This document shows, piece after piece, positions 28,360-35,706 of a DNA stretch of 64,000 bases. The stretch lies in assembly GCA_963790505.1 (NCBI GenBank), contig CAWBOT010000002.1, positions 434,001-498,000 on the forward strand. The letters run 5' to 3'. The position numbers and the translations under genes are program-made. This DNA is from Acidisarcina sp963790505 (GTDB lineage: Bacteria; Acidobacteriota; Terriglobia; Terriglobales; Acidobacteriaceae). Under the pieces are notes generated by a model that saw only the letters and a program-made list of their open reading frames with translations, was not told the DNA's origin and ran no database searches. How positions within the stretch are numbered: the first letter of the stretch is position 1; each line of letters opens with the position of its first letter.

Positions 28360-29346
28360 ATGCCGAAATATTCCGTCGTCGTCCCGTTCCACAATGAAGA
28401 AGAGAATGTGACCGCTCTCTACGACCAGCTGAAGGCGGTCATGGAGCAGGTAGGCGAGAGCTTTGAGCTCGTGCTGGTGGACGACGGGTCGTCAGACCGC
28501 AGCTACAAGCTGCTGGAAGAGATTGCGGCGGTCGACAGCCGGGTGCTGGTGGTCAAGCTGCGGCGGAATTTTGGCCAGACTTCGGCGCTGGCGGCGGGCT
28601 TCGATCATGCCCAGGGCGATTACATCCTGGCGATGGACGGCGACTTGCAGCATGACCCGATGGAGATTCCCAACTTCCTGGAAAAGCTGGAAGAGGGCTA
28701 CGACGTCGTCTCCGGCTGGCGCAAGGAGCGGGTGGACAACGCGATCATGCGCAAGTTCCCTTCGCGCTGCGCGAACTGGCTGATGGCCAAGCTGTCGGGA
28801 GTGGACATTCACGATTTCGGCACGACGTTCAAGGCGTACCGGCGTGAGGTGATTCACAATATCCCGCTGTACGGCGAGATGCACCGCTTCATTCCGGCGC
28901 TGGCTTCGTGGTACGGCGCGAGCATCTGCGAGATCCCGATCAAGAACGTGGTGCGGGAGCGGGGCAAATCGCATTATGGAATTTCGCGGACCTTCCGGGT
29001 CTTCTTTGACCTGCTGACGATCCGTTTCCTGCTCAAGTACATGAGCAGGCCGCTGCACTTCTTTGGTTCGATCGGGGCGTTGAGCATGCTGCTGGGCGGA
29101 TCGATTTCGTTCTTCCTGATGGGGCTGAAGGTCTTCACCCACGAGAATGTGATGGACCTGCATGGGCCGCTGATCGCGATGGCCGGCATTCTGGTTCTGG
29201 CGGGCATTCAGATGCTGGCGATCGGGCTGCTGGGCGAGTTGCAGGTGCGGCATTACCACACGCCGTCACAGCGCGCTCCGTATGCGATTGACCGGCTGGT
29301 GCGGCTCCGCACGCCGGAAGAGCCGAGCATGCTGCGGGACGAGTAA
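28360..29346 (+). CDS. GT2 glycosyltransferase, GtrB/ArnC-like polyprenyl-phosphate sugar synthase
   Basis: This protein of 328 residues begins at MPKYSVVVPFHNEEENV. VDDGSSDRSYKLLE and MDGDLQHDP give the metal-binding DxD region, and VSGWRKERVDN and the RGKSHYG block are typical of dolichyl/undecaprenyl-phosphate glycosyltransferases. Two C-terminal membrane helices (about 240-265 and 275-300) match the GtrB/ArnC class, which loads a sugar on a lipid carrier at the cytoplasmic face. The start at 28360 is preferred; the upstream extension to 28258 looks like non-coding leader. It is followed by a 44-residue membrane peptide and a second GT2 gene. Confidence 0.87.
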   Translation: MPKYSVVVPFHNEEENVTALYDQLKAVMEQVGESFELVLVDDGSSDRSYKLLEEIAAVDSRVLVVKLRRNFGQTSALAAGFDHAQGDYILAMDGDLQHDPMEIPNFLEKLEEGYDVVSGWRKERVDNAIMRKFPSRCANWLMAKLSGVDIHDFGTTFKAYRREVIHNIPLYGEMHRFIPALASWYGASICEIPIKNVVRERGKSHYGISRTFRVFFDLLTIRFLLKYMSRPLHFFGSIGALSMLLGGSISFFLMGLKVFTHENVMDLHGPLIAMAGILVLAGIQMLAIGLLGELQVRHYHTPSQRAPYAIDRLVRLRTPEEPSMLRDE

Positions 29347-29387
29347 GTCTAAGGAACTAGGTACCAGCAAAAGCCAGGATCAGCGAT

Positions 29388-29522
29388 ATGGGACATTGGC
29401 TCGCACTTCTCATGGGAGTTCTTTTGGGCATTGTCTCCACTCTCATCGCGACGTGGGCTCTTCAGCGCGACGGATACATCGAAATCAATATAGCCCGCGG
29501 ACCGATGCACAGGAAGCAGTAG
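29388..29522 (+). CDS. 44-residue single-pass membrane peptide
   Basis: The reading frame MGHWLALLMGVLLGIVSTLI..., ending RGPMHRKQ, contains one hydrophobic helix (residues 4-24) and a basic tail. AGGA lies 8 bases before the ATG. It sits between two glycosyltransferase genes, 41 bases after the first and 19 before the second, all on the plus strand, so it is probably co-transcribed. No family is recognised. It may be a small accessory subunit of the GtrB-like enzyme or a flippase component, which is inference only. Confidence 0.55.
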   Translation: MGHWLALLMGVLLGIVSTLIATWALQRDGYIEINIARGPMHRKQ

Positions 29523-29541
29523 TTTCCTAGGACAACAGCGT

Positions 29542-30519
29542 ATGAGAGTAAGCGTCATAGTGAATGTCTTCAATGGAGAAGCCCATCTTCGCGAAGCTAT
29601 CGACAGCGTATTGGCACAAACAATGTCGGAGCTGGAGCTTCTGGTGGTGGATGACGGCTCCACGGACAATACCGCAGAGATTGTCAAACAATTCATGTCG
29701 ACGGACCCTCGCGTAAAGCTGCTGCAGCAGGCCAATCAGGGTATAGCCGCAGCAATGAACCTCGGGTTATCCGAGGCCAAGTGTGACTGGGTGGCTCACC
29801 TCGATGCCGATGATCGTATGCACCCCGAGCGCCTCGAGTGGCAGCTGGAATACGTTTCCAAACACCCAAAGGTCAGCGTCCTGGCAAGCTACGCGACAAT
29901 GGTCAACAATAGAGGACAGCCAATCGGATTTTCGCGGCGCCCGGTTGACTCGGACCGCGCCATTCGGGAGCTCCAGCCGAGAGAAGTTCTGGAGATTGTC
30001 CATTCTTCTGTCCTCATGTCCAGGCAGGCTCTGGAATCGATCGGCAATTATCCCAGCGGTCATCCGGGCGTCGAAGATCGAGAGTTGTGGTCCAGGCTGG
30101 CCACGGCCGGCTATAGGCTTACGGTCTTGCCTGAACTGCTCACTGAATACCGACTTCACGGCAACTCTCTTACAGCCCAAAGAGCCAAGTCAATGACGCG
30201 ATTGGGTTTATATATCGACGCAAACTTTATTCGACGAGCACAGGGTCAGCCAGCGATCTCCTGGGAAATATTTGGGCAGTTGATGGAAAGACGATCCCGG
30301 TTGCGGCGATGGATGGAATACAGGGAGAGCACGGCGCATATCTGGTACTTAAATGCAGCCCGCAGCTACGCGGAAGGTCGCCGAGGAAGGTGTGTCCTGT
30401 ATGCCCTCATGAGCACAACCCTGCGGCCGATAGCAACTACGCAACGAGCGTTCTCGAAGGTAGGCCAGGGACGTAGGAACCAGGGAGTTGATCTCTCCGC
30501 TCCGCTTCGGTCGAGATGA
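29542..30519 (+). CDS. GT2 family glycosyltransferase
   Basis: This 325-residue GT-A enzyme has MRVSVIVNVFNGEAHLREAI at the start, then VDDGSTDNTAEIV, a HLDADDRM metal motif, and an acid/base region (GVEDRELWSRL). No membrane helix is evident, so it is cytosolic or peripheral. It resembles enzymes that add sugars to cell-surface glycans. AGGA precedes the ATG. As the last gene of the glycan group, it is followed by a long gene-poor stretch that begins the accessory island. Confidence 0.82.
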   Translation: MRVSVIVNVFNGEAHLREAIDSVLAQTMSELELLVVDDGSTDNTAEIVKQFMSTDPRVKLLQQANQGIAAAMNLGLSEAKCDWVAHLDADDRMHPERLEWQLEYVSKHPKVSVLASYATMVNNRGQPIGFSRRPVDSDRAIRELQPREVLEIVHSSVLMSRQALESIGNYPSGHPGVEDRELWSRLATAGYRLTVLPELLTEYRLHGNSLTAQRAKSMTRLGLYIDANFIRRAQGQPAISWEIFGQLMERRSRLRRWMEYRESTAHIWYLNAARSYAEGRRGRCVLYALMSTTLRPIATTQRAFSKVGQGRRNQGVDLSAPLRSR

Positions 30520-30540
30520 GAACCATGCCACATCTCAGCA

Positions 30541-30580
30541 TCGAGAGTCTTCGACAGGCTCAGGGCAGGCTGCAGGGTCG
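30541..30580. repeat. B-type dispersed repeat, partial
   Basis: Contains CTTCGACAGGCTCAGGGCAGG, the common core of the CTTCG...CTCAGGATGACA repeats described at 33934, 35654 and 36154, but without the ATGACA end. The match is weak. Confidence 0.35.
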
Positions 30581-30793
30581 CCGTTTTCGTCGAATCTTCG
30601 CTTAGAGCCCCTACCCCCCTTAGATTTTCCGGTTAAATCTCTGTTTTCTTTGAGTTAGGGCGATTGATACCAGCCAAATCTTTCATTCCATTGGAGGGCT
30701 GATTGCGCAGATCGGTTGGGCCGCACTCTTTGCCTGGATTCTGGATGTGACGGCGTTCGACGATCATCGCTGCCTCCGTAAGTGGGCTGAAAT

Positions 30794-30816
30794 AGAAAAA
30801 GGCGGCTTTCGCCGCC
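30794..30816 (-). terminator. hairpin with minus-strand T-run
   Basis: GGCGGC-TTTC-GCCGCC (30801-30816) is preceded by five A, giving a stem followed by TTTTT on the minus strand. No minus-strand gene is recognised that would end here, so it may be a relic. Confidence 0.35.
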
Positions 30817-31254
30817 CCGGTTGCGCTGATTTACTAAGTCCCTATATTCAGGATATCAAGATGACCCCATTCACTATGCCAACTTTTGGGATTTTTTATC
30901 GTGAAGAATTGATTGGGGTTAGGTGGAAGACGCAGGTGCGAGGGTACTTGACAAGGTTTGGGAGCGGTTTTCGGCCGGGCGGCGGACTATCGTCGGCCTC
31001 ACCTCGTCTTCCAGAAGCAGCATTCCTCGACAAGCTCGGACTGGCTGTCGGCAAATCCGGCATGACGATGTCTCGGTACTAAGTCGATTCGATTTTCAGA
31101 AGGCCACTTTTGCGCGAACTCGGCGCCAAGCGTCCGATTTGCCGACTTTTCGTCGAAGTGACGAGAACGGCGTTTCTCGGGATCGATTAGGCAGGCGTCA
31201 AGATTGGAGGTTCAACGGCCAGACTCGCTCCTGCGACCGATTAAAATCTTAAGT

Positions 31255-31370
31255 GTGATCGACGTAAGTGAACTGACAGAAGCTCAGAAGGCCACAGAGG
31301 GCTTCGCCAACACCTATTCCGGGATGATGAACCTTTACAGCCAACGCGGCTTTGACCTGCCCCCGAAAAA
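31255..31370 (+). pseudogene. 5' part of a small M41-like metallopeptidase gene split by IS3
   Basis: This is the amino-terminal fragment (VIDVSELTEAQKATEGF..., ending FDLPPK), starting at a GTG. Removing the insertion sequence and one 3-base target copy (AAA) joins it in frame to the fragment starting at 32614. The combined protein is about 200 residues. See the 3' fragment for family evidence. Confidence 0.5.
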
Positions 31371-31422
31371 CTCAACCAGTGGTAGCTGGAGTTCTCTCGT
31401 AATGTAGACGGGAGGATTTTGT

Positions 31423-31704
31423 ATGAAGAAGAGCCGGTACACGGAAGAGCAGATCATCGGGATCTTGAAGCAGCACGAGGCAGGAGTGAAGACGGCGGAT
31501 CTTTGCCGGGAGCACGGGATCAGCGCGGCGACGTTCTATGGCTGGAAGTCGAAGTACGGCGGCATGGACGTGAGCGAAGCGCAACGTCTGAAGGCTCTTG
31601 AAGACGAGAACCGCCGTCTGAAGCTGCTGGTGGCGGAGTTGAGTCTTCACGGCGAGGCGCTGAAGGGCGTGATCCGAAAAAACGGCTGGAGCTTGCCGGT
31701 CTGA
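31423..31704 (+). CDS. IS3 OrfA (HTH/leucine-zipper transposase subunit)
   Basis: This 93-residue protein begins MKKSRYTEEQIIGIL, with a helix-turn-helix (TADLCREHGISAATFYGWKSK) and a heptad-like zipper (EAQRLKALEDENRRLKLL), the standard OrfA design. Near its end the in-phase slippery heptamer A AAA AAC at 31677-31683 allows -1 slippage into orfB, giving the OrfAB transposase. GGAGG lies upstream of the ATG. Confidence 0.9.
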   Translation: MKKSRYTEEQIIGILKQHEAGVKTADLCREHGISAATFYGWKSKYGGMDVSEAQRLKALEDENRRLKLLVAELSLHGEALKGVIRKNGWSLPV

Positions 31705-32612
31705 GAGAAGCGGTGGCGTACGCTCAGGCCGAGCATGGCTTGAGCGAGCGCACGGCCTGCAAGCTGCTAGGCATGGAGCGGTCAAGCTATCGGTACGAGC
31801 CGCGGCCTGACCGCAACGCGGCGTTGCGCGAGGAGTTAGTGAAGCTGGCCCGGCAGAAGCCGCGCTATGGCTATCGCCGGCTGCACGCTATGTTGAGCCG
31901 TCGCGGCCACGAGGTGAACGTGAAGCGGATCTACCGGCTGTATGTGGAAGAGCGGCTGATGGTGCGGCGTAAGAAGCGCAAGCGTCTGGTGCGCGATCGC
32001 GCGGCCGAGCTGCGGCTGATGGGACCGAACCAGGAGTGGGCGATGGACTTCATCGTCGATGGGTTGGCGACGGGGCGGATGGTGCGCATCCTGAGCGTGG
32101 TCGACGTGTACACGCGCGAGTGCCTGGCGCTGGAGGCCGACACCAGCCTCGGCTCAGGGCGCGTGACGCGGGTGCTGGAGCGGCTGATCGAAGAGCGTGG
32201 CCGGCCAGAAAATGTGCGCTCGGACAACGGGCCGGAGTTTACCTCGCGGCGCATGCTGGCCTGGTCAGAGGACTGGAAGATCGGGCTGGTGCATATCCAG
32301 CCAGGCCGCCCGATGCAAAACGGCCACGTCGAGAGCTTCCACGGACGGCTGCGCGACGAGTGCCTCAACGCAAGCTGGTTCCGGACCTTGAACGATGTGC
32401 GCAACACTCTGGCGAGTTGGCGCCAGGAGTATAACTGGGAACGCCCGCACAGTTCGCTGGGCTACCAAACGCCGGAGCAGTTCCGGCAGAGAGCAGGCTA
32501 TGCAAATGTGGAAGGCCAACCACGCCTCCCACATTTACACAGCCACGACGGCGGCTACGGAGTATCTCCAAAGCCAAACCTAAACCGAGAATCTCCAGTT
32601 ATGACTGGTTGA
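31683..32612 (+). CDS. IS3 OrfB (DDE integrase-type transposase)
   Basis: This is the catalytic half of the IS3 transposase. After slippage at 31677-31683 it reads RLELAGLREAVAYAQAEHGLSERT in frame, while a free-standing ATG/GTG-type start is at 31713. The catalytic triad of the rve integrase core is visible: the first D in WAMDFIVDG, the second in RSDNGPEF, and the E in NGHVESFHGRLRDECLN. The frame runs into the right inverted repeat. The element looks intact and potentially active. Confidence 0.92.
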   Translation, partial: RLELAGLREAVAYAQAEHGLSERTACKLLGMERSSYRYEPRPDRNAALREELVKLARQKPRYGYRRLHAMLSRRGHEVNVKRIYRLYVEERLMVRRKKRKRLVRDRAAELRLMGPNQEWAMDFIVDGLATGRMVRILSVVDVYTRECLALEADTSLGSGRVTRVLERLIEERGRPENVRSDNGPEFTSRRMLAWSEDWKIGLVHIQPGRPMQNGHVESFHGRLRDECLNASWFRTLNDVRNTLASWRQEYNWERPHSSLGYQTPEQFRQRAGYANVEGQPRLPHLHSHDGGYGVSPKPNLNRESPVMTG

Positions 32613-32613
32613 G

Positions 32614-33103
32614 AAAAACGGGGCAGGTCAGCTTCATCGAGGCTCTATGCGCTCATGAAGCAGCGCACCTTGTCTTTTACGAGCGAATGGGTAATATCCC
32701 TTTCGAGATCGTCCGACCGAAAATTTATTACAACCGTTCGCTGGCTAGGTTTGAAGGCTATATGGCTGCAGTGAAGCCCCAGCTTCCCAATTGCGAACTT
32801 TCGAAATGGCGAGAGTGGGTGTCAGCCAAAGCATTGGGCAGCGCAGCTGGTGGGGTCATAGGGCGTCTCTTGTTCCCACACGCTGACGGTGGTGATCATG
32901 AGGACAAACGACTGTTCATACAAGAGTGTGACGATCTTGTCAGGCATTTTGGAGGTATTTCCATCAACGCCGAACAGGTTTGGTCCTGGGCTAAGCAGGA
33001 GGTTTCGCGACAACTGGAAGCAGACCCCACGCTCATGCAATCGATTCATAAGAGAGCCGAAGAGCTGAGGCCGCTCTTCGGCTTCGCGACACTGCAAAGC
33101 TAA
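32614..33103 (+). pseudogene. 3' part of a small M41-like metallopeptidase gene
   Basis: The fragment reads TGQVSFIEALCAHEAAHLVFYERMG and continues to a natural stop. HEAAH is a HEXXH zinc-binding helix as in the FtsH M41 peptidase. GGDHEDKRLF, about 85 residues on, could supply the third, acidic ligand. Stand-alone M41-like domains of this size occur as hypothetical proteins in Acidobacteriota and phages. The gene is split by the IS3 element and the first half is at 31255. The next gene starts 4 bases after its stop. Confidence 0.55.
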
Positions 33104-33107
33104 AATT

Positions 33108-33635
33108 ATGCCTATGCCCAGCGTCCTGCTCCTTGGTGTCGTTCACGAATTCCAAAGGCAAGATCCTCGATTTCTCTACATGTCCAAAGACAAGTCTGAA
33201 ATCTATCTTGCGCAAGTACGTTTCTACTCGCATTGGGTACGCGCACAGATCGACGGCTTCGAAGCAGAATTGATATTCGACGAAATGAATCTGCCGGAAT
33301 GGGAACACTTCAATCGCCTGGAAGACTTTCTCGTTGTGCCTTGGATGTACATGGATATTCCGGAAAACGTGCGAAAAAGATTTAGCTTAACAACCGTGAG
33401 GCAGCCTGGCAAAGAAATAGTTCCTGGAATCGACGAACCACGCGAGAGGCACTGGCTCAAAATAATTGAAAGTGTCTGCTCCGAGTGCAAACTAAATAAG
33501 ATTGTTGTTTTGTGCGGTGCAGCTCATCTGCCAACCTTTTCGCAAAAGTTGATTGAGGCTGGCTGTGACATCAAGTCAATAGATGTACGGGAGACGGAGT
33601 GGTATAACGCCGACTACGCTAATACATCCTCATAG
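33108..33635 (+). CDS. hypothetical protein, possible TraB/GumN-type fold
   Basis: This 175-residue protein has no signal or membrane segment. It begins VLLLGVVHEFQ and ends with KIVVLCGAAHLPTFSQKLIEAG. Two G-x-x-H motifs at either end, the second within a beta-strand and followed by a helix, are the pattern of the TraB/PrgY/GumN/TIKI superfamily, some of which are metal-dependent peptidases. The match is by pattern only. The region is AT-richer than its surroundings. It follows the interrupted metallopeptidase gene by 4 bases, so both may once have formed an operon. Confidence 0.5.
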   Translation: MPMPSVLLLGVVHEFQRQDPRFLYMSKDKSEIYLAQVRFYSHWVRAQIDGFEAELIFDEMNLPEWEHFNRLEDFLVVPWMYMDIPENVRKRFSLTTVRQPGKEIVPGIDEPRERHWLKIIESVCSECKLNKIVVLCGAAHLPTFSQKLIEAGCDIKSIDVRETEWYNADYANTSS

Positions 33636-33716
33636 GTCGGCTTCTGTCCACCAATGCTGTTGCTCAGATGGCCGAAAAACCGGCTAATCGGATTGTTCCC
33701 TATATATCTCGCGAGC

Positions 33717-33914
33717 TCAATGCTTCTTGCCAACGAGCTCGTTGAACTCCGGGTTTTGGAGATGTAGTTGGCGACGAGGGGGCAGATGATGTCGACCTTG
33801 AGGTTTTCGTCGCGGGGACGTTCCAGGGTAATGGGGACGAGGGCGGTGCGGGCGAGGGTGGCGGCGATTCCGCGCGGCCGCGCAGGGTGGGACTTCAGTG
33901 TGCCAGAGGGTCAT
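33717..33914 (-). pseudogene. decayed partial copy of the GNAT acetyltransferase gene at 35736
   Basis: About 195 bases closely match the 3' part of the GNAT gene at 35736-36017 (shared tail NPEFNELVGKK), but small insertions and deletions shift the frame and the first third is missing. It is a truncated duplicate. The two copies flank the IS110 element and the GIY-YIG gene. Confidence 0.8.
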
Positions 33915-33933
33915 TCGCCGGCGTCTGTGCCGG

Positions 33934-33972
33934 TACTTCGAGTCGCGCTGCGCGCTCCCTCAGGATGACCCC
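33934..33972. repeat. B-type dispersed repeat
   Basis: Ends with CGCTCCCTCAGGATGACC after CTTCGAGTCGCGCTGCG. The same core occurs at 33990 (split), 35654 and 36154. Confidence 0.6.
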
Positions 33973-33989
33973 CGGAATTTGTTGAGGGC

Positions 33990-34021
33990 GCTGGCAAACG
34001 CAGGTCCTTCGCTGTGCTCAG
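33990..34021. repeat. left half of a B-type repeat split by IS110
   Basis: TGGCAAACGCAGGTCCTTCG-CTGTGCTCAG matches the first part of the repeat at 35654. The missing remainder (GGATGACATCTGTTT) resumes at 35295 on the other side of the IS110 element. Confidence 0.75.
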
Positions 34022-34052
34022 CGACTGTCTGTAGTTGTCAAGGTTGAGTTAT

Positions 34053-34094
34053 GGAAAAGGATGGAAAACGGTGCTGCTGTTTTCATCCTTTTCC
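34053..34094. repeat. inverted repeat downstream of the IS110 transposase
   Basis: GGAAAAGGATGGAAAAC (34053-34069) and GTTTTCATCCTTTTCC (34079-34094) pair except for one extra G. It lies inside the right-hand non-coding part of the IS110 element (plus-strand left). Confidence 0.6.
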
Positions 34095-34122
34095 ACAACC
34101 CCGGCTGCGGCTGGTGCTGTTT

Positions 34123-35130
34123 TTAGGCGGTCATGGCAAGAGCTGCTGGGCCGGGACATGGGGTGGAGGTGGTGCGTTGCCGGACTTCTCTGGCTTTGGC
34201 GTTGAGGCGTACGAGCAACTTGTGGGCGAGCGCGATGCGGACGACTTTTGGAGGTTTTCCGGCGGCGGCGAGGCGCTCTCGGAAGGCGATGAAGTCGGGT
34301 TCGTAGCGGCCCACCACGCTGGCCACGATGAACAGGATTTCGCGTACCGCGGCGCGTCCTCCGCGGACCCGGCGCTTGCCTTGATGTTTGCCGCTATCCC
34401 GAGCCAGGGGCGCGAGGCCGGCCAGCTTGGAGATGGTTTTGTTGGAGAGCGTTCCGATCTCCGGCATCTCGGCCATGAGCCGGGCGACGGTGCGGTCGGC
34501 CACTCCTTTGATGGAGCGGAAGGCGTGGTCGAGTTCGCGCCACAGCGGATCGGTTTGGATCAGCGTGGCGATGGCGGTGGCCAGCTGCTCGATCTGGCGG
34601 TTCAGCACGGCGAGCAGTTCGGTGAACGAGGCTTCGACGTTGCCGTCGGTGATCAACCGCTGCTGATTGAGCTGGGCGGTGCGGATTTCGGTGAGCTGGC
34701 GCAGGCGCGTGACCAGGGCGCGCAGATGAAGCTGCGAGGCGGGGGCCAGACATAGCGGCGGGGACTGCTTGACCTCCGCATACCAGGCGATCATGCCAGC
34801 GTCGATGGCGTCGGTTTTTTCCAGCCGGCCCATGCTCTCGGCGAAGCGGCGTACGGCGCGCGGGTTCAGGATGGCGACGGGGAGGTCTTGTTGGGAGAGG
34901 CCGGCGAAGGCCTGGCGCTCATAGCCGCCGGTGGCTTCCATGGCGACCAGCTCGACTTGATGGAAGTGACAGAAGGCGGCCAGCTGGGCGATGCCTTCCG
35001 GGTTGTTGGCAAACGAGGTGAGGGCGCCCTGGCGGCCGAGGCGCGCCTCCAGAGAAGACGATGCGATATCCACTCCACAAATGATGCGTGTCACGGTAAC
35101 CTGCCTTGTATGTGCGACGGAAGTTGTCAT
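34123..35130 (-). CDS. IS110-family transposase (DEDD type)
   Basis: This is a 335-residue transposase. The N-terminal RuvC-like domain shows the acidic set: D in GVDIASSS, E in EATGGYE, and D...D in KTDAIDAGMIA. The C-terminal Transposase_20 domain carries SIKGVADRT and LAGLAPLARDSGKHQGKRR with the conserved serine and GGRAAVREI. IS110 enzymes recombine at a short core guided by a non-coding bridge RNA, without long target duplications. The gene is intact. Confidence 0.92.
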   Translation of the reverse strand: MTTSVAHTRQVTVTRIICGVDIASSSLEARLGRQGALTSFANNPEGIAQLAAFCHFHQVELVAMEATGGYERQAFAGLSQQDLPVAILNPRAVRRFAESMGRLEKTDAIDAGMIAWYAEVKQSPPLCLAPASQLHLRALVTRLRQLTEIRTAQLNQQRLITDGNVEASFTELLAVLNRQIEQLATAIATLIQTDPLWRELDHAFRSIKGVADRTVARLMAEMPEIGTLSNKTISKLAGLAPLARDSGKHQGKRRVRGGRAAVREILFIVASVVGRYEPDFIAFRERLAAAGKPPKVVRIALAHKLLVRLNAKAREVRQRTTSTPCPGPAALAMTA

Positions 35131-35292
35131 GCGACTGTTCGGTCGTACGTGACTTGGGCAGCGGTCCCGGGGCTGAGCGTCGGTGAGTGATCACCACAGG
35201 ATGAACGGGAGCCGTCCGCCCGCGGGGAGTCGATCGCTCGACTCCCCACCACAACAGTTTCCTACTCTTACTGTCGCTCTCTTAGAGATACA
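35131..35292 (-). ncRNA. candidate IS110 bridge RNA region
   Basis: The non-coding stretch lies upstream of the transposase, where IS110-group elements encode the bridge RNA. It includes a perfect 10-bp hairpin, GGGGAGTCGA-TCGC-TCGACTCCCC (35224-35247). Target- and donor-binding loops could not be assigned by eye. Confidence 0.45.
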
Positions 35293-35310
35293 AGGATGAC
35301 ATCTGTTTTA
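35293..35310. repeat. right half of the B-type repeat split by IS110
   Basis: AGGATGACATCTGTTTT continues the repeat begun at 33990 and matches AGGATGACATCTGTTTG at 35690-35706. Confidence 0.7.
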
Positions 35311-35619
35311 AAGGTTGGAAGTTGTGGGGATGCTGGTCCAGGTTTCGCTGAGGTCGTTCCATGTAGAGTTCGCTTGCTCTATCAACTCGATTTTCCTGGC
35401 CCTGCGCCAGCCTTTCAGTTCCTTCTCGCGAGCAATTGCTGTCAAGACATTGCTGAAGGTTTCAAACCAGACTAAGCGGTTGCAGTTGTAGGTTGCGGAG
35501 AAGCCTCGGTGTGTTTTGTTTTTGTGCTGCCAGATTCGTTGATCGAGATTGTTGGTGATTCCGATGTAGAGGGTGTGGGAGCGGCTGGCCACTATATAGG
35601 TGTAATAGCTTTTGGGCAT
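35308..35619 (-). CDS. single-domain GIY-YIG nuclease bracketed by repeats
   Basis: This 103-residue protein is a UvrC/URI-type GIY-YIG domain. YYTYIVASRSHTLYIGIT provides the two tyrosine strands, NNLDQRIWQHK the catalytic arginine, and TAIAREKELKGWRR the metal-binding glutamate. Free-standing proteins of this type are frequent in many phyla and have no settled role. The start at 35619 fits the family N-terminus; the longer frame upstream is out of phase with the GNAT gene. Its stop codon abuts the remainder of one B-type repeat (35293-35310), and another complete copy lies about 35 bases before its start (35654-35706), so the gene is flanked by direct repeats of about 45 bases. Confidence 0.85.
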   Translation of the reverse strand: MPKSYYTYIVASRSHTLYIGITNNLDQRIWQHKNKTHRGFSATYNCNRLVWFETFSNVLTAIAREKELKGWRRARKIELIEQANSTWNDLSETWTSIPTTSNL

Positions 35620-35653
35620 TGGAGAGTGGAATAAGGATGCGCCTACGGCGCGA

Positions 35654-35706
35654 CTTTTGGCAAAACGCAGGTCCTTCGGCTGCGCCTCAGGATGACATCT
35701 GTTTGG
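35654..35706. repeat. B-type dispersed repeat, complete copy
   Basis: GGCAAAACGCAGGTCCTTCG, then GCTGCGCCTCAGGATGACA and TCTGTTT. The reverse strand reads TGTCATCCTGAGGCGCAGCC, a repeat type found between genes in several bacterial phyla. It lies between the GIY-YIG and GNAT genes. Confidence 0.75.

Larger units (their letters stand above)
30520..31254. other. gene-poor stretch at left edge of accessory island
   Basis: No convincing gene was seen here. It contains a copy resembling the CTTCG...CTCAGG dispersed repeat near 30549, a hairpin with a minus-strand T-run at 30794-30816, and patches that are poorer in GC than the flanking genes. A plus-strand open frame at 30747-31082 has no recognisable similarity and low coding character. 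Confidence 0.5.
31371..32613 (+). mobile_element. IS3-family insertion sequence (IS407-group-like)
   Basis: The element is 1,243 bases long. Its terminal inverted repeats share CTCAACCAGT followed by CTGGAG and a TTCTC end, over about 26 bases with a few mismatches. The target duplication is probably AAA; poly-A on both sides leaves it ambiguous, but three bases restore the interrupted reading frame. It carries orfA and orfB in the usual -1 arrangement. Confidence 0.9.
34020..35294 (-). mobile_element. IS110-family insertion sequence inserted in a B-type repeat
   Basis: The boundaries are deduced from the interrupted repeat: ...GTGCTCAG at 34021 and AGGATGACATC from 35293, sharing AG as a candidate 2-base core. 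The length of about 1.27 kb fits the family. It contains one transposase gene, a near-perfect inverted repeat at 34053-34094 and a structured non-coding segment upstream of the transposase. Confidence 0.75.

Noticed and set aside
29282..29530. 82-residue open frame across the GT2 gene end
   Set aside because: It overlaps the 3' end of the GtrB-like gene in another frame and is rich in R/S. The 44-residue frame at 29388 is the better candidate.
30747..31082. 111-residue plus-strand open frame
   Set aside because: No recognisable domain, a repeat-like hairpin inside, and low coding character. The area is better described as gene-poor island DNA.
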